Shown in pieces: positions 17,413 to 26,349 of a stretch of DNA of 64,000 bases. Numbering within the stretch: the stretch's first letter is position 1; each line of letters begins with the position of its first letter. A model generated the notes under the pieces. That model searched no databases. It saw nothing but the letters and a program-made list of their open reading frames with translations, and was not told the origin of the DNA. The translations under genes were made by a program, and so were the position numbers. The stretch is from Bacteroidota bacterium (GTDB lineage: Bacteria; Bacteroidota; Bacteroidia; UKL13-3), in NCBI GenBank assembly GCA_013298895.1, contig JAAFJM010000007.1:62001-126000 (forward strand). Reading direction: 5' to 3'.

Positions 17413-18336
17413 CTAATTAAACACATCTTCGTTGGCCATGATGCTGAGGTAACTTTGATAACGTTCGGCTGGAATAATGCCTTGTTCAATGGCTTCTAAA
17501 ACCGCGCATTGAGGTTCGTTCATGTGTTTGCAATTATTGAATTTACATTTACCAATATAGGGTTTCATTTCTTTAAAATAATGCGATAGTTCTGCATTGT
17601 TTAAATCCACTACACCAAACTCTCTAATTCCGGGTGTATCAATAATAAATCCACCAAAACTTAAAGGATGCATTTGTGCAAAAGTGGTGGTATGTTGCCC
17701 ATTAAAACTCGATTTTGAAATTTCGCCCGTTTTTAAGTTTAAGTTAGGCTCAATTCCGTTTAATAACGATGATTTTCCTACACCCGAATGACCAGCAACT
17801 AAAGTGGTTTTATCTTTCAATAAAGCCTTTACTTCATCTAACCCTATTTGGTCATTTACGGAAGTTTTTATGTAATTATACCCAACCTGATTATGATATA
17901 AATGAATAGTATCGTTCAATATATCTTCCAATATATCCGTACATAAATCCACTTTATTAAAAATAATGGTAGTTGGAATATGGTAAGCTTCGGCCGTAGC
18001 TAAAAAACGATCAATAAAACCTAACGAAGTAGTAGGAAAAGCAATAGTTACCATTAATATAGCTTGATCAATATTACTAGCTATAATATGTGTTTGTTTT
18101 GAAAGATTGCTGGCCTTACGAATGATATAATTTTTTCGGTTTTCAATTGAAAAAATTACCCCATTTTCACTGTTGGGTTCCATTTCAAAATTTACTTTAT
18201 CGCCAACGGTTACAGGATTGGTGTGTTTTAAACCTTGCAATCTAAACTTACCTTTTAACCGACAATTTACGATTTGCAAATCGGGTTTCATTACTTCGTA
18301 CCAACTTCCCGTTGATTTTACAACAATTCCTTCCAT
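17413..18336 (-). CDS. rsgA: ribosome small subunit biogenesis GTPase RsgA
   Basis: RsgA (YjeQ), 307 residues, a circularly permuted GTPase that acts late in 30S maturation. It has an N-terminal OB fold (about 1-65), then the permuted GTPase with FNKVDL (G4) before GHSGVGKSSLLNG (G1), TTTFAQM and DTPGIREFG (G3). It ends with a zinc-binding domain containing CKFNNCKHMNEPQCAV. All key residues are present. Its start overlaps the crcB stop by one base, and it is followed by the DUF559 pseudogene after two bases. Confidence 0.96.
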   Translation of the reverse strand: MEGIVVKSTGSWYEVMKPDLQIVNCRLKGKFRLQGLKHTNPVTVGDKVNFEMEPNSENGVIFSIENRKNYIIRKASNLSKQTHIIASNIDQAILMVTIAFPTTSLGFIDRFLATAEAYHIPTTIIFNKVDLCTDILEDILNDTIHLYHNQVGYNYIKTSVNDQIGLDEVKALLKDKTTLVAGHSGVGKSSLLNGIEPNLNLKTGEISKSSFNGQHTTTFAQMHPLSFGGFIIDTPGIREFGVVDLNNAELSHYFKEMKPYIGKCKFNNCKHMNEPQCAVLEAIEQGIIPAERYQSYLSIMANEDVFN

Positions 18337-18722
18337 TAGCTTTTAATTGAAAATCCTATGTAAGCAAAAGCAATACAAGTAATATTGCTCAATAAAATAT
18401 AAGTAAACGCTTGTTTAAATAATTGCTGTTTAAACATCAAAACTGTTTCGAAAGCAAAAGCAGAATAAGTAGTGAAACCACCTAATACGCCAACTATAAG
18501 CAGCAATTTGATGGTATCGAAATGATTGGGGTTGCTGAGCGGAGTCGAAGCATTTAAAAATAAAGCATAACACAAACCAATGCAAAAGCAGCCTATGGCA
18601 TTTACCAAAAAAGTGTTAATTGGAAACTGTACTTGGGTATAATCTTTTAGCAATACAGAAAACAAATAGCGTAAAACCGCTCCCAAAGCACCTCCAAGGG
18701 CTACAAAAATTATTGATTTCAT
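18336..18722 (-). CDS. crcB: fluoride ion channel CrcB/Fluc
   Basis: A 128-residue four-helix membrane protein of the Fluc/CrcB family, a dimeric channel that expels fluoride. Typical motifs are GGALGAVLRY near the start, FPINTFLVNAIGCFCIGL in the second helix and GVLGGFTTYSAFAFET in the third. I chose the ATG at 18722; a TTG three codons earlier is less likely. The loop between helices 2 and 3 (NASTPLSNPNHF) is encoded by a GC-richer sequence, TGAGCGGAGTCGAAGCA on the plus strand at 18536-18552. This looks like a dispersed intergenic repeat that has entered the gene. A -7 box (TATATTTG, 18729-18736) lies so close that the mRNA should be leaderless or nearly so. Confidence 0.93.
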   Translation of the reverse strand: MKSIIFVALGGALGAVLRYLFSVLLKDYTQVQFPINTFLVNAIGCFCIGLCYALFLNASTPLSNPNHFDTIKLLLIVGVLGGFTTYSAFAFETVLMFKQQLFKQAFTYILLSNITCIAFAYIGFSIKS

Positions 18723-18728
18723 GAAAGG

Positions 18729-18736
18729 CAAATATA
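18729..18736 (-). promoter_or_regulatory. -7 box of crcB
   Basis: TATATTTG on the minus strand, matching TAnnTTTG. The crcB ATG begins six bases after the box, leaving no room for a normal 5' untranslated region. Confidence 0.5.
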
Positions 18737-18900
18737 AACTAAATTGAAAGATTGCATGATTAAAAGATTAAGTGAGTTTTGATTTTTGATCTTTGATTTT
18801 TGTCTTGATGCTAATGAATTAAATACTTATGGTGAACTTCACAAATCATAAATCATAATTCACAAATTTAACCTACTTTCGCTTTCTTTTTTTGAAAAAT

Positions 18901-19773
18901 ATGATAAAATCAATGACTGGTTTTGGGCAAGCTGAAACCGATACGGACCAATTTTTATGCAAAGTAGATATTAAAGCTTTAAATGGTAAGTTTTTAGATA
19001 TTAATATTCGTATGCCCCGCAATTTGCAAAATAAGGAGTTGGAGCTGCGCAATGATTTATCGAAAAAGCTAGAAAGAGGCAGTATTAGCATTAGTATTAA
19101 TATTACAAGCAAAAATACCAACGATTCATATTTGCCCATCAATCAAGATGTAGCGCAATTTTATTTAAGCCAAATAAACAGCCTTTCTACACAAACTAAT
19201 ATACCAAGTAGCCAACTATTTAAATCAATTTTTGATTTTCCCGGAATTATTCAAAGCAAGGAAGATGAAGGCACCAATGAAGATGATTGGAAAATAATTG
19301 TGAATACTGTTAACAATGCCTTGGTTGAGTTTAATAAATTTAGAACACGCGAAGGTGAAATTTTAGCAGCAGAATTGATTAATTTATGCCAAAGTATTCA
19401 AGGTAAATTGATTGCGTTAGCACCTTTTGAAACAGCAAGAATAGAAAATGTAAGGGCTAAAATAGCTAAGGAGTTAAGTAGTTTACAAACTGATTTAATT
19501 GATAAAAACCGTTTTGAACAAGAGTTGATTTATTATATTGAAAAACTAGATATTAACGAGGAAAAATCGAGGTTAACCGAGCATTGCACTTTCTTTTTAG
19601 AAACTTTAAACCAAGATACTAATGGTAAAAAATTAGGTTTTATAGTTCAAGAAATGGGCAGAGAAATAAATACCATTGGTAGCAAAAGCAACGATAGCAA
19701 TATGCAGCGATTGGTGGTAGAAATGAAAGATGAATTAGAGAAAATTAAGGAACAAATCAATAATATTTGCTAA
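18901..19773 (+). CDS. yicC: YicC family endoribonuclease-like protein
   Basis: A 290-residue YicC-family protein, linked in other bacteria to RNA turnover and stationary-phase survival. The N-terminal signature is IKSMTGFGQAE, followed by the NGKFLDINIRMPR region. The C-terminal domain carries EMGREINTIGSKSND and a terminal coiled stretch. The ATG at 18901 gives the conserved start; a TTG at 18892 is three codons earlier. It heads a plus-strand run yicC-gmk-nadD, the order commonly seen in Bacteroidota. A TACTTTCG box lies about 20 bases upstream. Confidence 0.93.
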   Translation: MIKSMTGFGQAETDTDQFLCKVDIKALNGKFLDINIRMPRNLQNKELELRNDLSKKLERGSISISINITSKNTNDSYLPINQDVAQFYLSQINSLSTQTNIPSSQLFKSIFDFPGIIQSKEDEGTNEDDWKIIVNTVNNALVEFNKFRTREGEILAAELINLCQSIQGKLIALAPFETARIENVRAKIAKELSSLQTDLIDKNRFEQELIYYIEKLDINEEKSRLTEHCTFFLETLNQDTNGKKLGFIVQEMGREINTIGSKSNDSNMQRLVVEMKDELEKIKEQINNIC

Positions 19774-19889
19774 GCACTTTAGCCACAGATTACAAAGAAA
19801 ATTTGATTGATTTGTTAAAATAATAATTAAAGTAACCGGCAATTTCTGCGTTTATCTGCGAAATCTGCGGGAAATATAGAATAGAATAA

Positions 19890-20453
19890 ATGAATAAAGT
19901 AATTATATTTTGTGCGCCAAGTGGCAGCGGAAAAACCACCATTGTAAAACATTTATTAAGTGTAAATAAGCAGTTGGCTTTTTCAGTATCAGCTTGTACA
20001 CGCGCGCAAAGAGCCAATGAAGTGCATGGTAAAGATTATTATTTTTTAACTCACGAAGATTTTAAAAACAAACTGGTTCATGGTGAGTTTTTAGAGTACG
20101 AAGAGGTGTATGGAGGTAATTTTTACGGTACTTTAAAGTCTGAAATTGACAGGATTTGGGCTGAAGGTAAAGTAGTGATTTTTGATGTAGATGTAGTGGG
20201 TGGATTGAACCTTAAAAAGCATTTTGAAGATAAAGCCTTGGCCATTTTTGTAAAACCACCAAGTGTGGAAATTTTGGCGCAAAGGTTAAAAGAACGTTCT
20301 ACCGAAACTGAAGAAACCTTGCAAGTTAGAATTGGTAAAGCTGTGCTGGAATTGGCTTACGAAAATAAGTTTGAAACGGTGTTATTAAACGAAAATTTAC
20401 CTGAAGCATTGCAAAAAGCAGAACAATTAGTAAATGATTTTATAGCAAAATAA
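19890..20453 (+). CDS. gmk: guanylate kinase
   Basis: Guanylate kinase, 187 residues, converts GMP to GDP with ATP. The P-loop is CAPSGSGKTTIVKHLL. The GMP-binding region has SACTRAQRANEVHGKDYYFL and GEFLEYEEVYGGNFYGT. The lid region follows with RLKERSTETEE. All are typical of the family. It lies 116 bases after yicC, and three bases separate it from nadD. The gap before it holds a dispersed repeat with AGCCACAGAT and two TCTGCG phrases. Confidence 0.96.
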   Translation: MNKVIIFCAPSGSGKTTIVKHLLSVNKQLAFSVSACTRAQRANEVHGKDYYFLTHEDFKNKLVHGEFLEYEEVYGGNFYGTLKSEIDRIWAEGKVVIFDVDVVGGLNLKKHFEDKALAIFVKPPSVEILAQRLKERSTETEETLQVRIGKAVLELAYENKFETVLLNENLPEALQKAEQLVNDFIAK

Positions 20454-20456
20454 ACA

Positions 20457-21032
20457 ATGAAAATAGGTTTGTTATTTGGGTCGTTTAATCCCATTCACAC
20501 AGGGCATTTATTAATAGCCAATTACATGGTAGAATATACCGAGTTGGATAAAATTTGGTTTGTGGTTAGTCCGCAAAATCCATTTAAAGTAAACGATGAA
20601 TTGCTTGATGAAAATTTGCGTTTAAAAATGATAGAAATGGCTATAGCCGATGATAACAGATTTGAAGCATGCAATATTGAATTTGGAATGCCCAAACCCA
20701 ATTATACCTATTTAACCCTAACAACGCTTACTGAAAAATATCCTGAACATCAGTTTACACCCATTATTGGTGGAGATAATTTACAGAGTTTTCATTTATG
20801 GAAAAACTACGAAAGCATTTTAGAAAACTATCAGCTATTTGTATACCGCAGGGCTGGATTTCATGAAAATCCATTATTAGCCAACCACAAAAAAATTAGT
20901 TTATACGAGGTTCCTTTGCTCAATATTTCATCTACTTATATTAGAGAAACATTACAAGCAGGTAAATCAATCAGGTATTTGGTGCCAAAAGTTGTTAAAG
21001 AATTTATAGACGAAAATAATTTGTATCGATAA
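20457..21032 (+). CDS. nadD: nicotinate-nucleotide adenylyltransferase
   Basis: NadD, 191 residues, transfers AMP from ATP to nicotinate mononucleotide in NAD synthesis. The nucleotidyltransferase motif GSFNPIHTGHLLIANYM holds the expected HxGH (HTGH), and the C-terminal ISSTYIRE motif is the ATP-binding ISSTxIR signature. The length is normal. It starts three bases after gmk ends, so translation of the two is probably coupled. Confidence 0.96.
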   Translation: MKIGLLFGSFNPIHTGHLLIANYMVEYTELDKIWFVVSPQNPFKVNDELLDENLRLKMIEMAIADDNRFEACNIEFGMPKPNYTYLTLTTLTEKYPEHQFTPIIGGDNLQSFHLWKNYESILENYQLFVYRRAGFHENPLLANHKKISLYEVPLLNISSTYIRETLQAGKSIRYLVPKVVKEFIDENNLYR

Positions 21033-21150
21033 TTTTCCGTTTATATAATTATTCGGCTGATATAATAAAACTAAGGTTTAATTGAAACTAATAATTGGTT
21101 TCATTTGTAAATTATTAAACATTAAACAAGTGTCAAAGACAAAAAAACGG

Positions 21151-22236
21151 ATGATAATATTTATTGCAATTTTACTTAGTTTATCAACAGGAAGCTATTT
21201 GTTTTTAGAACAAAAACAATTTGGACAATTGCCAACTGGAACCAGATTGGAACGAATAAAAAAGTCACCCAATTACCGAGATGGGTCTTTCCAAAACCAA
21301 CATTTTACGCCTGATTTGGCAGAAGGCACTAGTTACTGGGATATTTTAAAAGCGTATTTGAACAAACCCAAAAACACGGAGCCACCACATTCATTACCTT
21401 TTGTAAAAACCAATTTAAATAATCTTGATACTAATAAAACTCAAATTATTTGGTTTGGACATTCAAGTTATTTAATAAAAACCAATGGTTTGACTTTATT
21501 GGTAGATCCTGTTTTTAGTGGCAATGCTTCGCCTGTTAGTTTTTTTGGAAAAAATTTTAGCGGTAGCAATGAATATAAAATAAGCGATTTTCCTCAAATA
21601 GATATGGTTATCATTACACACGATCATTACGATCATATGGATTATAAAACGATAACAGAACTAAAAAATAAAACTAAACATTTTTATACTTCGTTAGGGG
21701 CAGGGGCACATTTGAATTTATGGGGTATTAACGACTCGCTTATTACCGAATTTGATTGGTGGGACTCAATAAAAGTTACCGATAACATAATTCTAACGGC
21801 TGCTCCAGGTCGTCATTTTTCTGGCAGAAAATTTAAAAGAAATCAAAGTTTATGGGCTTCATATATTTTACAAACTCCCACCGAAAAAATATTTTTAGGA
21901 GGGGATAGTGGATTTGATACTCATTTTAAGGAAATTGGACAAAAATATGGTCCCTTTGATTTGGCTATATTAGAATGTGGTCAATACAATAAAATGTGGG
22001 GTTATATTCACATGATGCCTGAAGAGGTGGTTCAAGCTGCCATTGATTTAAAAGCTAACGTATTAATGCCCGTACATTGGAGTAAATTTACTTTGGCTTT
22101 GCATCCTTGGAATGAGCCTATAAAAAAAGTAACAGCTAGGGCCAAAGAAATGAATATGCCTATAACAACGCCATTGATTGGAGAAGTAATTACAATTAAT
22201 GAAAATTATCCTGACAGCATTTGGTGGGAGTTTTAG
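21151..22236 (+). CDS. MBL-fold hydrolase, NAPE-PLD/RomA-like, membrane-anchored
   Basis: A metallo-beta-lactamase fold protein of about 361 residues with an N-terminal hydrophobic segment (IIFIAILLSLSTGSYLF), so probably exported or membrane-anchored. The metal-binding motif is ITHDHYDHMD, preceded by IIWFGHSSYLIKTNG and followed by APGRHFSGR, GGDSGFDTHF and MPVHWSKF. This set is typical of the branch related to N-acylphosphatidylethanolamine phospholipase D and RomA. The substrate is unknown. The start is uncertain: ATG at 21151, GTG at 21130 and TTG at 21082 are all in frame. The ATG is preferred because it leaves a normal signal anchor. The gene ends at a bidirectional terminator shared with parB. 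Confidence 0.85.
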   Translation: MIIFIAILLSLSTGSYLFLEQKQFGQLPTGTRLERIKKSPNYRDGSFQNQHFTPDLAEGTSYWDILKAYLNKPKNTEPPHSLPFVKTNLNNLDTNKTQIIWFGHSSYLIKTNGLTLLVDPVFSGNASPVSFFGKNFSGSNEYKISDFPQIDMVIITHDHYDHMDYKTITELKNKTKHFYTSLGAGAHLNLWGINDSLITEFDWWDSIKVTDNIILTAAPGRHFSGRKFKRNQSLWASYILQTPTEKIFLGGDSGFDTHFKEIGQKYGPFDLAILECGQYNKMWGYIHMMPEEVVQAAIDLKANVLMPVHWSKFTLALHPWNEPIKKVTARAKEMNMPITTPLIGEVITINENYPDSIWWEF

Positions 22237-22240
22237 ATAA

Positions 22241-22273
22241 AAAAGCCAACTTTATTAAAGTTGGCTTTTTTTA
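22241..22273. terminator. bidirectional terminator between the MBL gene and parB
   Basis: AAAAAGCCAACTTT and AAAGTTGGCTTTTT form a stem with A- and T-runs on both sides, fitting the two convergent genes. Confidence 0.9.
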
Positions 22274-22282
22274 TAGAATCAA

Positions 22283-23194
22283 TTACGATAGCATATCTAA
22301 AATTTTATTCAAGTCGGCTTCAGATTTAAAAGGAATAGTAATATTTCCTTTTCCTTTTTCATCATTGGTAATTTTTACTTTATTACCAAATTTATCGGTT
22401 AATAGTTTTTGAAACTCAGTTACTACTTCACTTAAAGGTATTTTTGAAACTTTTTTGCTTTTAGGTTTTTCATCTTCAATTAGTGATTGATCTTGTTTTG
22501 CTCTTTCACTAGCCTCGCGCACCAAAGCTTCTACCTGACGAACAGACAAATCTTTTAAAACCATTTCGTTAAATAAATACTGCTGCTCATCGGCATTGTC
22601 AATATTTATAATGGCACGTGCGTGACCCATCGAAATTTTATCGTCTCTTAAAGCTGCTTGAATATTATCAGGCAATTTTAATAAACGCATGTAATTATTA
22701 ACTGTACTGCGGTTTTTACCAACTCTATCACCTAATTCCTCTTGGTTTAATTTACATTCGTCCATAAGACGTTTGTAACTTAAAGCCACTTCCATAGCGT
22801 TTAAATTTTCGCGTTGAATATTTTCAATCAATGCCATTTCTAGCATTCCTTGGTCATCGGCTAAGCGAATATATGCCGGAATTTTTTCTAAACCTGCAAT
22901 ACGAGAGGCGCGCGTTCTGCGTTCTCCACTAATTAATTGGTACCTATCAAATCCAATTTTACGAACAGTAATAGGCTGAATTACTCCATGTACTTTTATA
23001 CTTTCGGCTAATTCGTTTAATTCTTCTTCTTTAAAATCCGTTCTGGGTTGGAAGGGATTTGCTTCTACTTGCGAAATAGGAACTTCGCTAATAGAATTAA
23101 CCGGCTTCGATTCGGTTGTTGTAATATCAGTTGCGGCATTTTCAAGTAATGCACTTAATCCTCGTCCTAATGCGTTTCTGCGTGGGTTACTCAT
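22283..23194 (-). CDS. parB: chromosome partitioning protein ParB
   Basis: ParB, 303 residues, a CTPase that binds parS and spreads along DNA for chromosome segregation. It opens with RRNALGRGLSALLE. The CTP-binding/N-terminal domain contains NPFQPRTDF, GVIQPITVRK and LISGERRTRASR. The helix-turn-helix KNRSTVNNYMRLLKLP follows, and the C-terminal dimerisation domain contains GKGNITIPFKSEADL. It lies 30 bases after parA and is chromosomal in type. Confidence 0.96.
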   Translation of the reverse strand: MSNPRRNALGRGLSALLENAATDITTTESKPVNSISEVPISQVEANPFQPRTDFKEEELNELAESIKVHGVIQPITVRKIGFDRYQLISGERRTRASRIAGLEKIPAYIRLADDQGMLEMALIENIQRENLNAMEVALSYKRLMDECKLNQEELGDRVGKNRSTVNNYMRLLKLPDNIQAALRDDKISMGHARAIINIDNADEQQYLFNEMVLKDLSVRQVEALVREASERAKQDQSLIEDEKPKSKKVSKIPLSEVVTEFQKLLTDKFGNKVKITNDEKGKGNITIPFKSEADLNKILDMLS

Positions 23195-23224
23195 TTTATA
23201 TCTTTCTACTACTTTTTTTGTCTA

Positions 23225-24037
23225 CTAATTTAACGATTGTGTGTCTGAATTTGGATTATTAAAACCCTCAATTAAGCCATTTTTTGCTAATAATTCTTTT
23301 GCAAGATTCATGTAATTGATTGAGCCACGACTTTCTGCATCATGAAGAATTACTGGTTTTCCAAAACTTGGAGCCTCGCTTAACTTAGTATTACGTTGAA
23401 TAATGGTATCAAAAACCAATTGTTGAAAATGCATTTTAACCTCTTCAACCACTTGGTTACTTAAGCGTAAACGCATATCGTACATGGTTAATAATATACC
23501 TTCAATTTGTAAATTGGTATTTAAACTTTGTTGTACAATTTTAATGGTGTTTAGTAATTTACCTAAACCCTCTAGTGCAAAATACTCGCACTGAACTGGA
23601 ACTATAACACTATCGCTAGCTACTAAAGCATTGGTGGTAATTAAACCTAAACTTGGCGAGCAATCAATAATGATAAAATCGTAATCTTTTCTAATAGAAT
23701 CTAATGCAAATTTTAACAACTTTTCTCTGTTAGGTAAATTAACCAATTCAATTTCAGCACCAACCAAGTCGATATTTGAAGGGAGTAAATCCATGTATTG
23801 CAGCTCTGTATGCACTATTGCATTAGAGGTTGGAGTCTCATTAACCATCACTTCGTACAAACCAGTTGAAACTTCACGCGGATCAAATCCTGTACCTGAA
23901 GCTGAATTAGCCTGAGGATCAGCATCTACCAATAAAGTTTTAAACTCTAAAGCTGCTAAACTTGCCGATAAATTAATGGCAGTTGTAGTTTTTCCAACTC
24001 CACCTTTTTGATTTGCTATTGCTATTATTTTTGCCAT
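23225..24037 (-). CDS. parA: chromosome partitioning ATPase ParA (Soj)
   Basis: ParA/Soj, 270 residues, a deviant-Walker-A ATPase that drives segregation with ParB. The deviant Walker A motif is NQKGGVGKTTTAINL. Other features are DADPQANSASG, the Walker B IIIDCSPSLG and the late FGKPVILHDAESRGS. The length and the parA-parB order are normal. The 408 bases upstream separate it from a divergent sigma factor and contain a parS-like half site. Confidence 0.97.
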   Translation of the reverse strand: MAKIIAIANQKGGVGKTTTAINLSASLAALEFKTLLVDADPQANSASGTGFDPREVSTGLYEVMVNETPTSNAIVHTELQYMDLLPSNIDLVGAEIELVNLPNREKLLKFALDSIRKDYDFIIIDCSPSLGLITTNALVASDSVIVPVQCEYFALEGLGKLLNTIKIVQQSLNTNLQIEGILLTMYDMRLRLSNQVVEEVKMHFQQLVFDTIIQRNTKLSEAPSFGKPVILHDAESRGSINYMNLAKELLAKNGLIEGFNNPNSDTQSLN

Positions 24038-24445
24038 GCTAAGTATTTGTTCAACGTAATTTTATATTTTTTTTTGAAATTAAAATATTTAGTATTTAAC
24101 CAATTGGTTTTTAAATAAACACCAATTATTTTTAAGTTTTCTTCTAACCAAATAACGCCATTTGGCAAGGTAACATATGCACTCCTTGTCAACATGTGTG
24201 TTGATAACTGAGCTTTGGTTTTGCAGAGTGCTAATAGTTAATAAAATAGTTGTGGAACAATAATATTTGTTGTTTCACGAATTGAAATAAGCTTGCATTG
24301 GAAATTTAAAATATTGTTGAATAATCCTGACTTTATTTAAATTATTCATTGTCAAATCTTTTTATTTAAATTTTTGTTTTTAGAAAAAACAAGAAGTTAC
24401 TAGGCAACCTTTTTATAAAAGTGTGTCTATTTAGCAGTAAATGGA
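24038..24445. other. intergenic region upstream of parA with a parS-like half site
   Basis: No gene is seen. At 24271-24278 there is TGTTTCAC, a full half of the parS consensus TGTTTCACGTGAAACA. After three extra bases comes TTGAAATA, matching six of eight bases of the other half. Other palindromes are AACCAATTGGTT (24098-24109) and TCAACA-TGTG-TGTTGA (24189-24204). Promoters for parA and for the sigma gene must lie here, but I see no clear TAnnTTTG box. Confidence 0.4.
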
Positions 24446-25003
24446 ATGAAGGATTTTACCGATCAAGAAATCATATTAGGTTGTATCAAGGAAGATAGTC
24501 GTTTTCAACGCCTGTTTTTTGACAAATACTATTCTAAAATGTTTGCTATTTGTATCAGGTTTGCCAAAAATGAAGATGAAGCTAAAGATATTTTACAAGA
24601 AGGATTTATAAAAGCATTTGAAGGAATAAAAAAATTTAAAACTGAAAGTAGCTTGAGTACTTGGTTAAGCAGGATAATGATTAACCATGCCATAAATTAC
24701 TTAAAAGCAAAAAATAAAAATTCATTTTTATCCATTAGTGAAAATGAGTTTTTGGTTCCCGATTTACCCGATTTTGATAACGAATTGGTAAAAGAACTTT
24801 CGCCCGATGAAGCTTTGAGTTTATTGCAGAAATTACCCGATGGCTATCGAACAGTGGTTAATTTATATGCCATTGAAGGTTTAAGCCATAAGCAAATAAG
24901 TCAAAATTTGGGCATTAGTGAGGGAACATCCAAATCTCAATTATCGAAAGGAAGAGCCATTTTAAAAAAATTAGTTAATAGTTTAAATACGTATGTTTTA
25001 TAA
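24446..25003 (+). CDS. ECF RNA polymerase sigma factor
   Basis: A 185-residue extracytoplasmic-function sigma factor. Region 2 (about 15-85) includes FFDKYYSKMFAICIRF, DEAKDILQEGFIKAF and the core-binding STWLSRIMINHAINYL. Region 4 (about 125-180) includes LPDGYRTVVNLYAIEGLSH and an HTH, ISQNLGISEGTSKSQLSKGR. It overlaps the next gene, a membrane protein, by 11 bases, the usual arrangement of an ECF factor and its anti-sigma partner. Its regulon is unknown. The PKD/T9SS gene two places downstream may be a target. Confidence 0.93.
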   Translation: MKDFTDQEIILGCIKEDSRFQRLFFDKYYSKMFAICIRFAKNEDEAKDILQEGFIKAFEGIKKFKTESSLSTWLSRIMINHAINYLKAKNKNSFLSISENEFLVPDLPDFDNELVKELSPDEALSLLQKLPDGYRTVVNLYAIEGLSHKQISQNLGISEGTSKSQLSKGRAILKKLVNSLNTYVL

Positions 25004-26324
25004 CAAGGACGATGAGTTTTTTAAATTACTTGGTGATAAAATTAGCCAAGTAACGCCAAAGCAGCCCACTAATGGTGATTGGGCAAGCTTTGATAAGGCT
25101 TATCGCGCCCATAAACAAGCAAATAAAAAGCGTAAAATGGTTATTTTTATTTGGTTTAGTGTTTTAACTGTTTCGTTATTTGGTTTTTATGCTATTTATT
25201 CAAACAAAAATACTCATAACCAAGTAAATATTGTAGAAACAACTGAAAATAAGGAAATAGCAAAAAGTGAAGTAAGGCCAACACCATTGGAGATTGATAC
25301 AAAAACTGAAATAACAACTCCAAGAATTGTAAAAAATAAAACCAAGCTAACACCAAATAAAGATGCGGTTACTAGCTTAAATGATAAGCAAAGGATTCAA
25401 AAATTTAAAGTCAAAAGTAATAATAGCACTTTTAGAAATGAATCGAATATTGCAAATCATAATACTTTTAATAGAACTGATAGCCAATATGAATTGATTA
25501 AGAATTATAGTGATGTAACCATTTTAGCAAGCAGCAATAAAGCATTGGGTTTGAGTGAGCCACAATTTATTAGCATTCAAAATAAAAAATTATTTAAAAC
25601 TGAAATTTACTCAGTAAATACTAATTCGGCAAAAAATGAAACTATCAAAATCAAAGGAAAATTAAAGGTAAACCTAGCTTATGCAGAGTTAGGTTATTTG
25701 TTGCAAAGCAATGTTTATAAACAGTTTAATCATTCAAATGATTTATTTTTTAATGGAGTAGGGGCTAAAGCAGGCTTACAAATAGGTAATAATTGGAGTT
25801 TAAATTTTGGTTTAAGTGCTTTGTTTTTTAATCAAACCAAAATAAATAAAAATGCTTTTGTAACTACCGAAAAGCATATTGAAAGCATTGATACCACCAT
25901 TAAATATAATGCTTTTTACAAAAGACTAATGATGCAAATAGATACTGTAATGAGTGAAAGAAATGTGGAGCATCAAACAAATAGTTCATATCAAAACAGT
26001 GTTGCTTTTTACAACTTACCAATAGAAATACGTTATCAACTAGGAAATGAAAAACGCGGTGTTTATGGGGCTTTAGGTGTTACTGGCACTGTAGTTTATC
26101 AACTTGAAACTAAAATACAAAATATTGGATTGGTTAATGAAACTAGCCAAAGCAACAATAATTACCAATTATTGTTTGCACCAACTTTGGGTGTGGGTGC
26201 TTACCAAAAACTTTATCATAAGTGGGCACTTAATTTTTCGGCCAATTTTTTAAAATATATAAATGGCTCTTTACATCAGCCTAATACCATACAAATACAA
26301 ACCGGTTTAAAGTATAATTTTTAA
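24993..26324 (+). CDS. membrane protein with anti-sigma-like N-terminus and beta-barrel-like C-terminus
   Basis: A 443-residue protein with a short N-terminal cytoplasmic part (1-47), one membrane segment (about 48-68, VIFIWFSVLTVSLFGFYAIY), a long low-complexity Lys/Thr/Asn region, and a C-terminal half (about 225-443) with alternating strands. That half resembles outer-membrane beta-barrel domains (GVGAKAGLQIGNNWSLNFGL, ALGVTGTVVYQ) and ends in aromatic LKYNF. The layout, and the 11-base overlap with the sigma gene, suggest a membrane-bound anti-sigma factor whose outer part reaches the outer membrane. That role is inference, as no anti-sigma motif is certain. A structural hypothetical protein is the alternative. 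Confidence 0.7.
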   Translation: MFYNKDDEFFKLLGDKISQVTPKQPTNGDWASFDKAYRAHKQANKKRKMVIFIWFSVLTVSLFGFYAIYSNKNTHNQVNIVETTENKEIAKSEVRPTPLEIDTKTEITTPRIVKNKTKLTPNKDAVTSLNDKQRIQKFKVKSNNSTFRNESNIANHNTFNRTDSQYELIKNYSDVTILASSNKALGLSEPQFISIQNKKLFKTEIYSVNTNSAKNETIKIKGKLKVNLAYAELGYLLQSNVYKQFNHSNDLFFNGVGAKAGLQIGNNWSLNFGLSALFFNQTKINKNAFVTTEKHIESIDTTIKYNAFYKRLMMQIDTVMSERNVEHQTNSSYQNSVAFYNLPIEIRYQLGNEKRGVYGALGVTGTVVYQLETKIQNIGLVNETSQSNNNYQLLFAPTLGVGAYQKLYHKWALNFSANFLKYINGSLHQPNTIQIQTGLKYNF

Positions 26325-26349
26325 AGAAAAAACAATTAATTTATATAAC

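Noticed and set aside
24189-24260. Replication origin with DnaA boxes near parA
   Set aside because: Only a TGTTGATAA (one mismatch from a DnaA box) and a weaker TGTGGAACA are seen; there is no cluster and no dnaA or dnaN.
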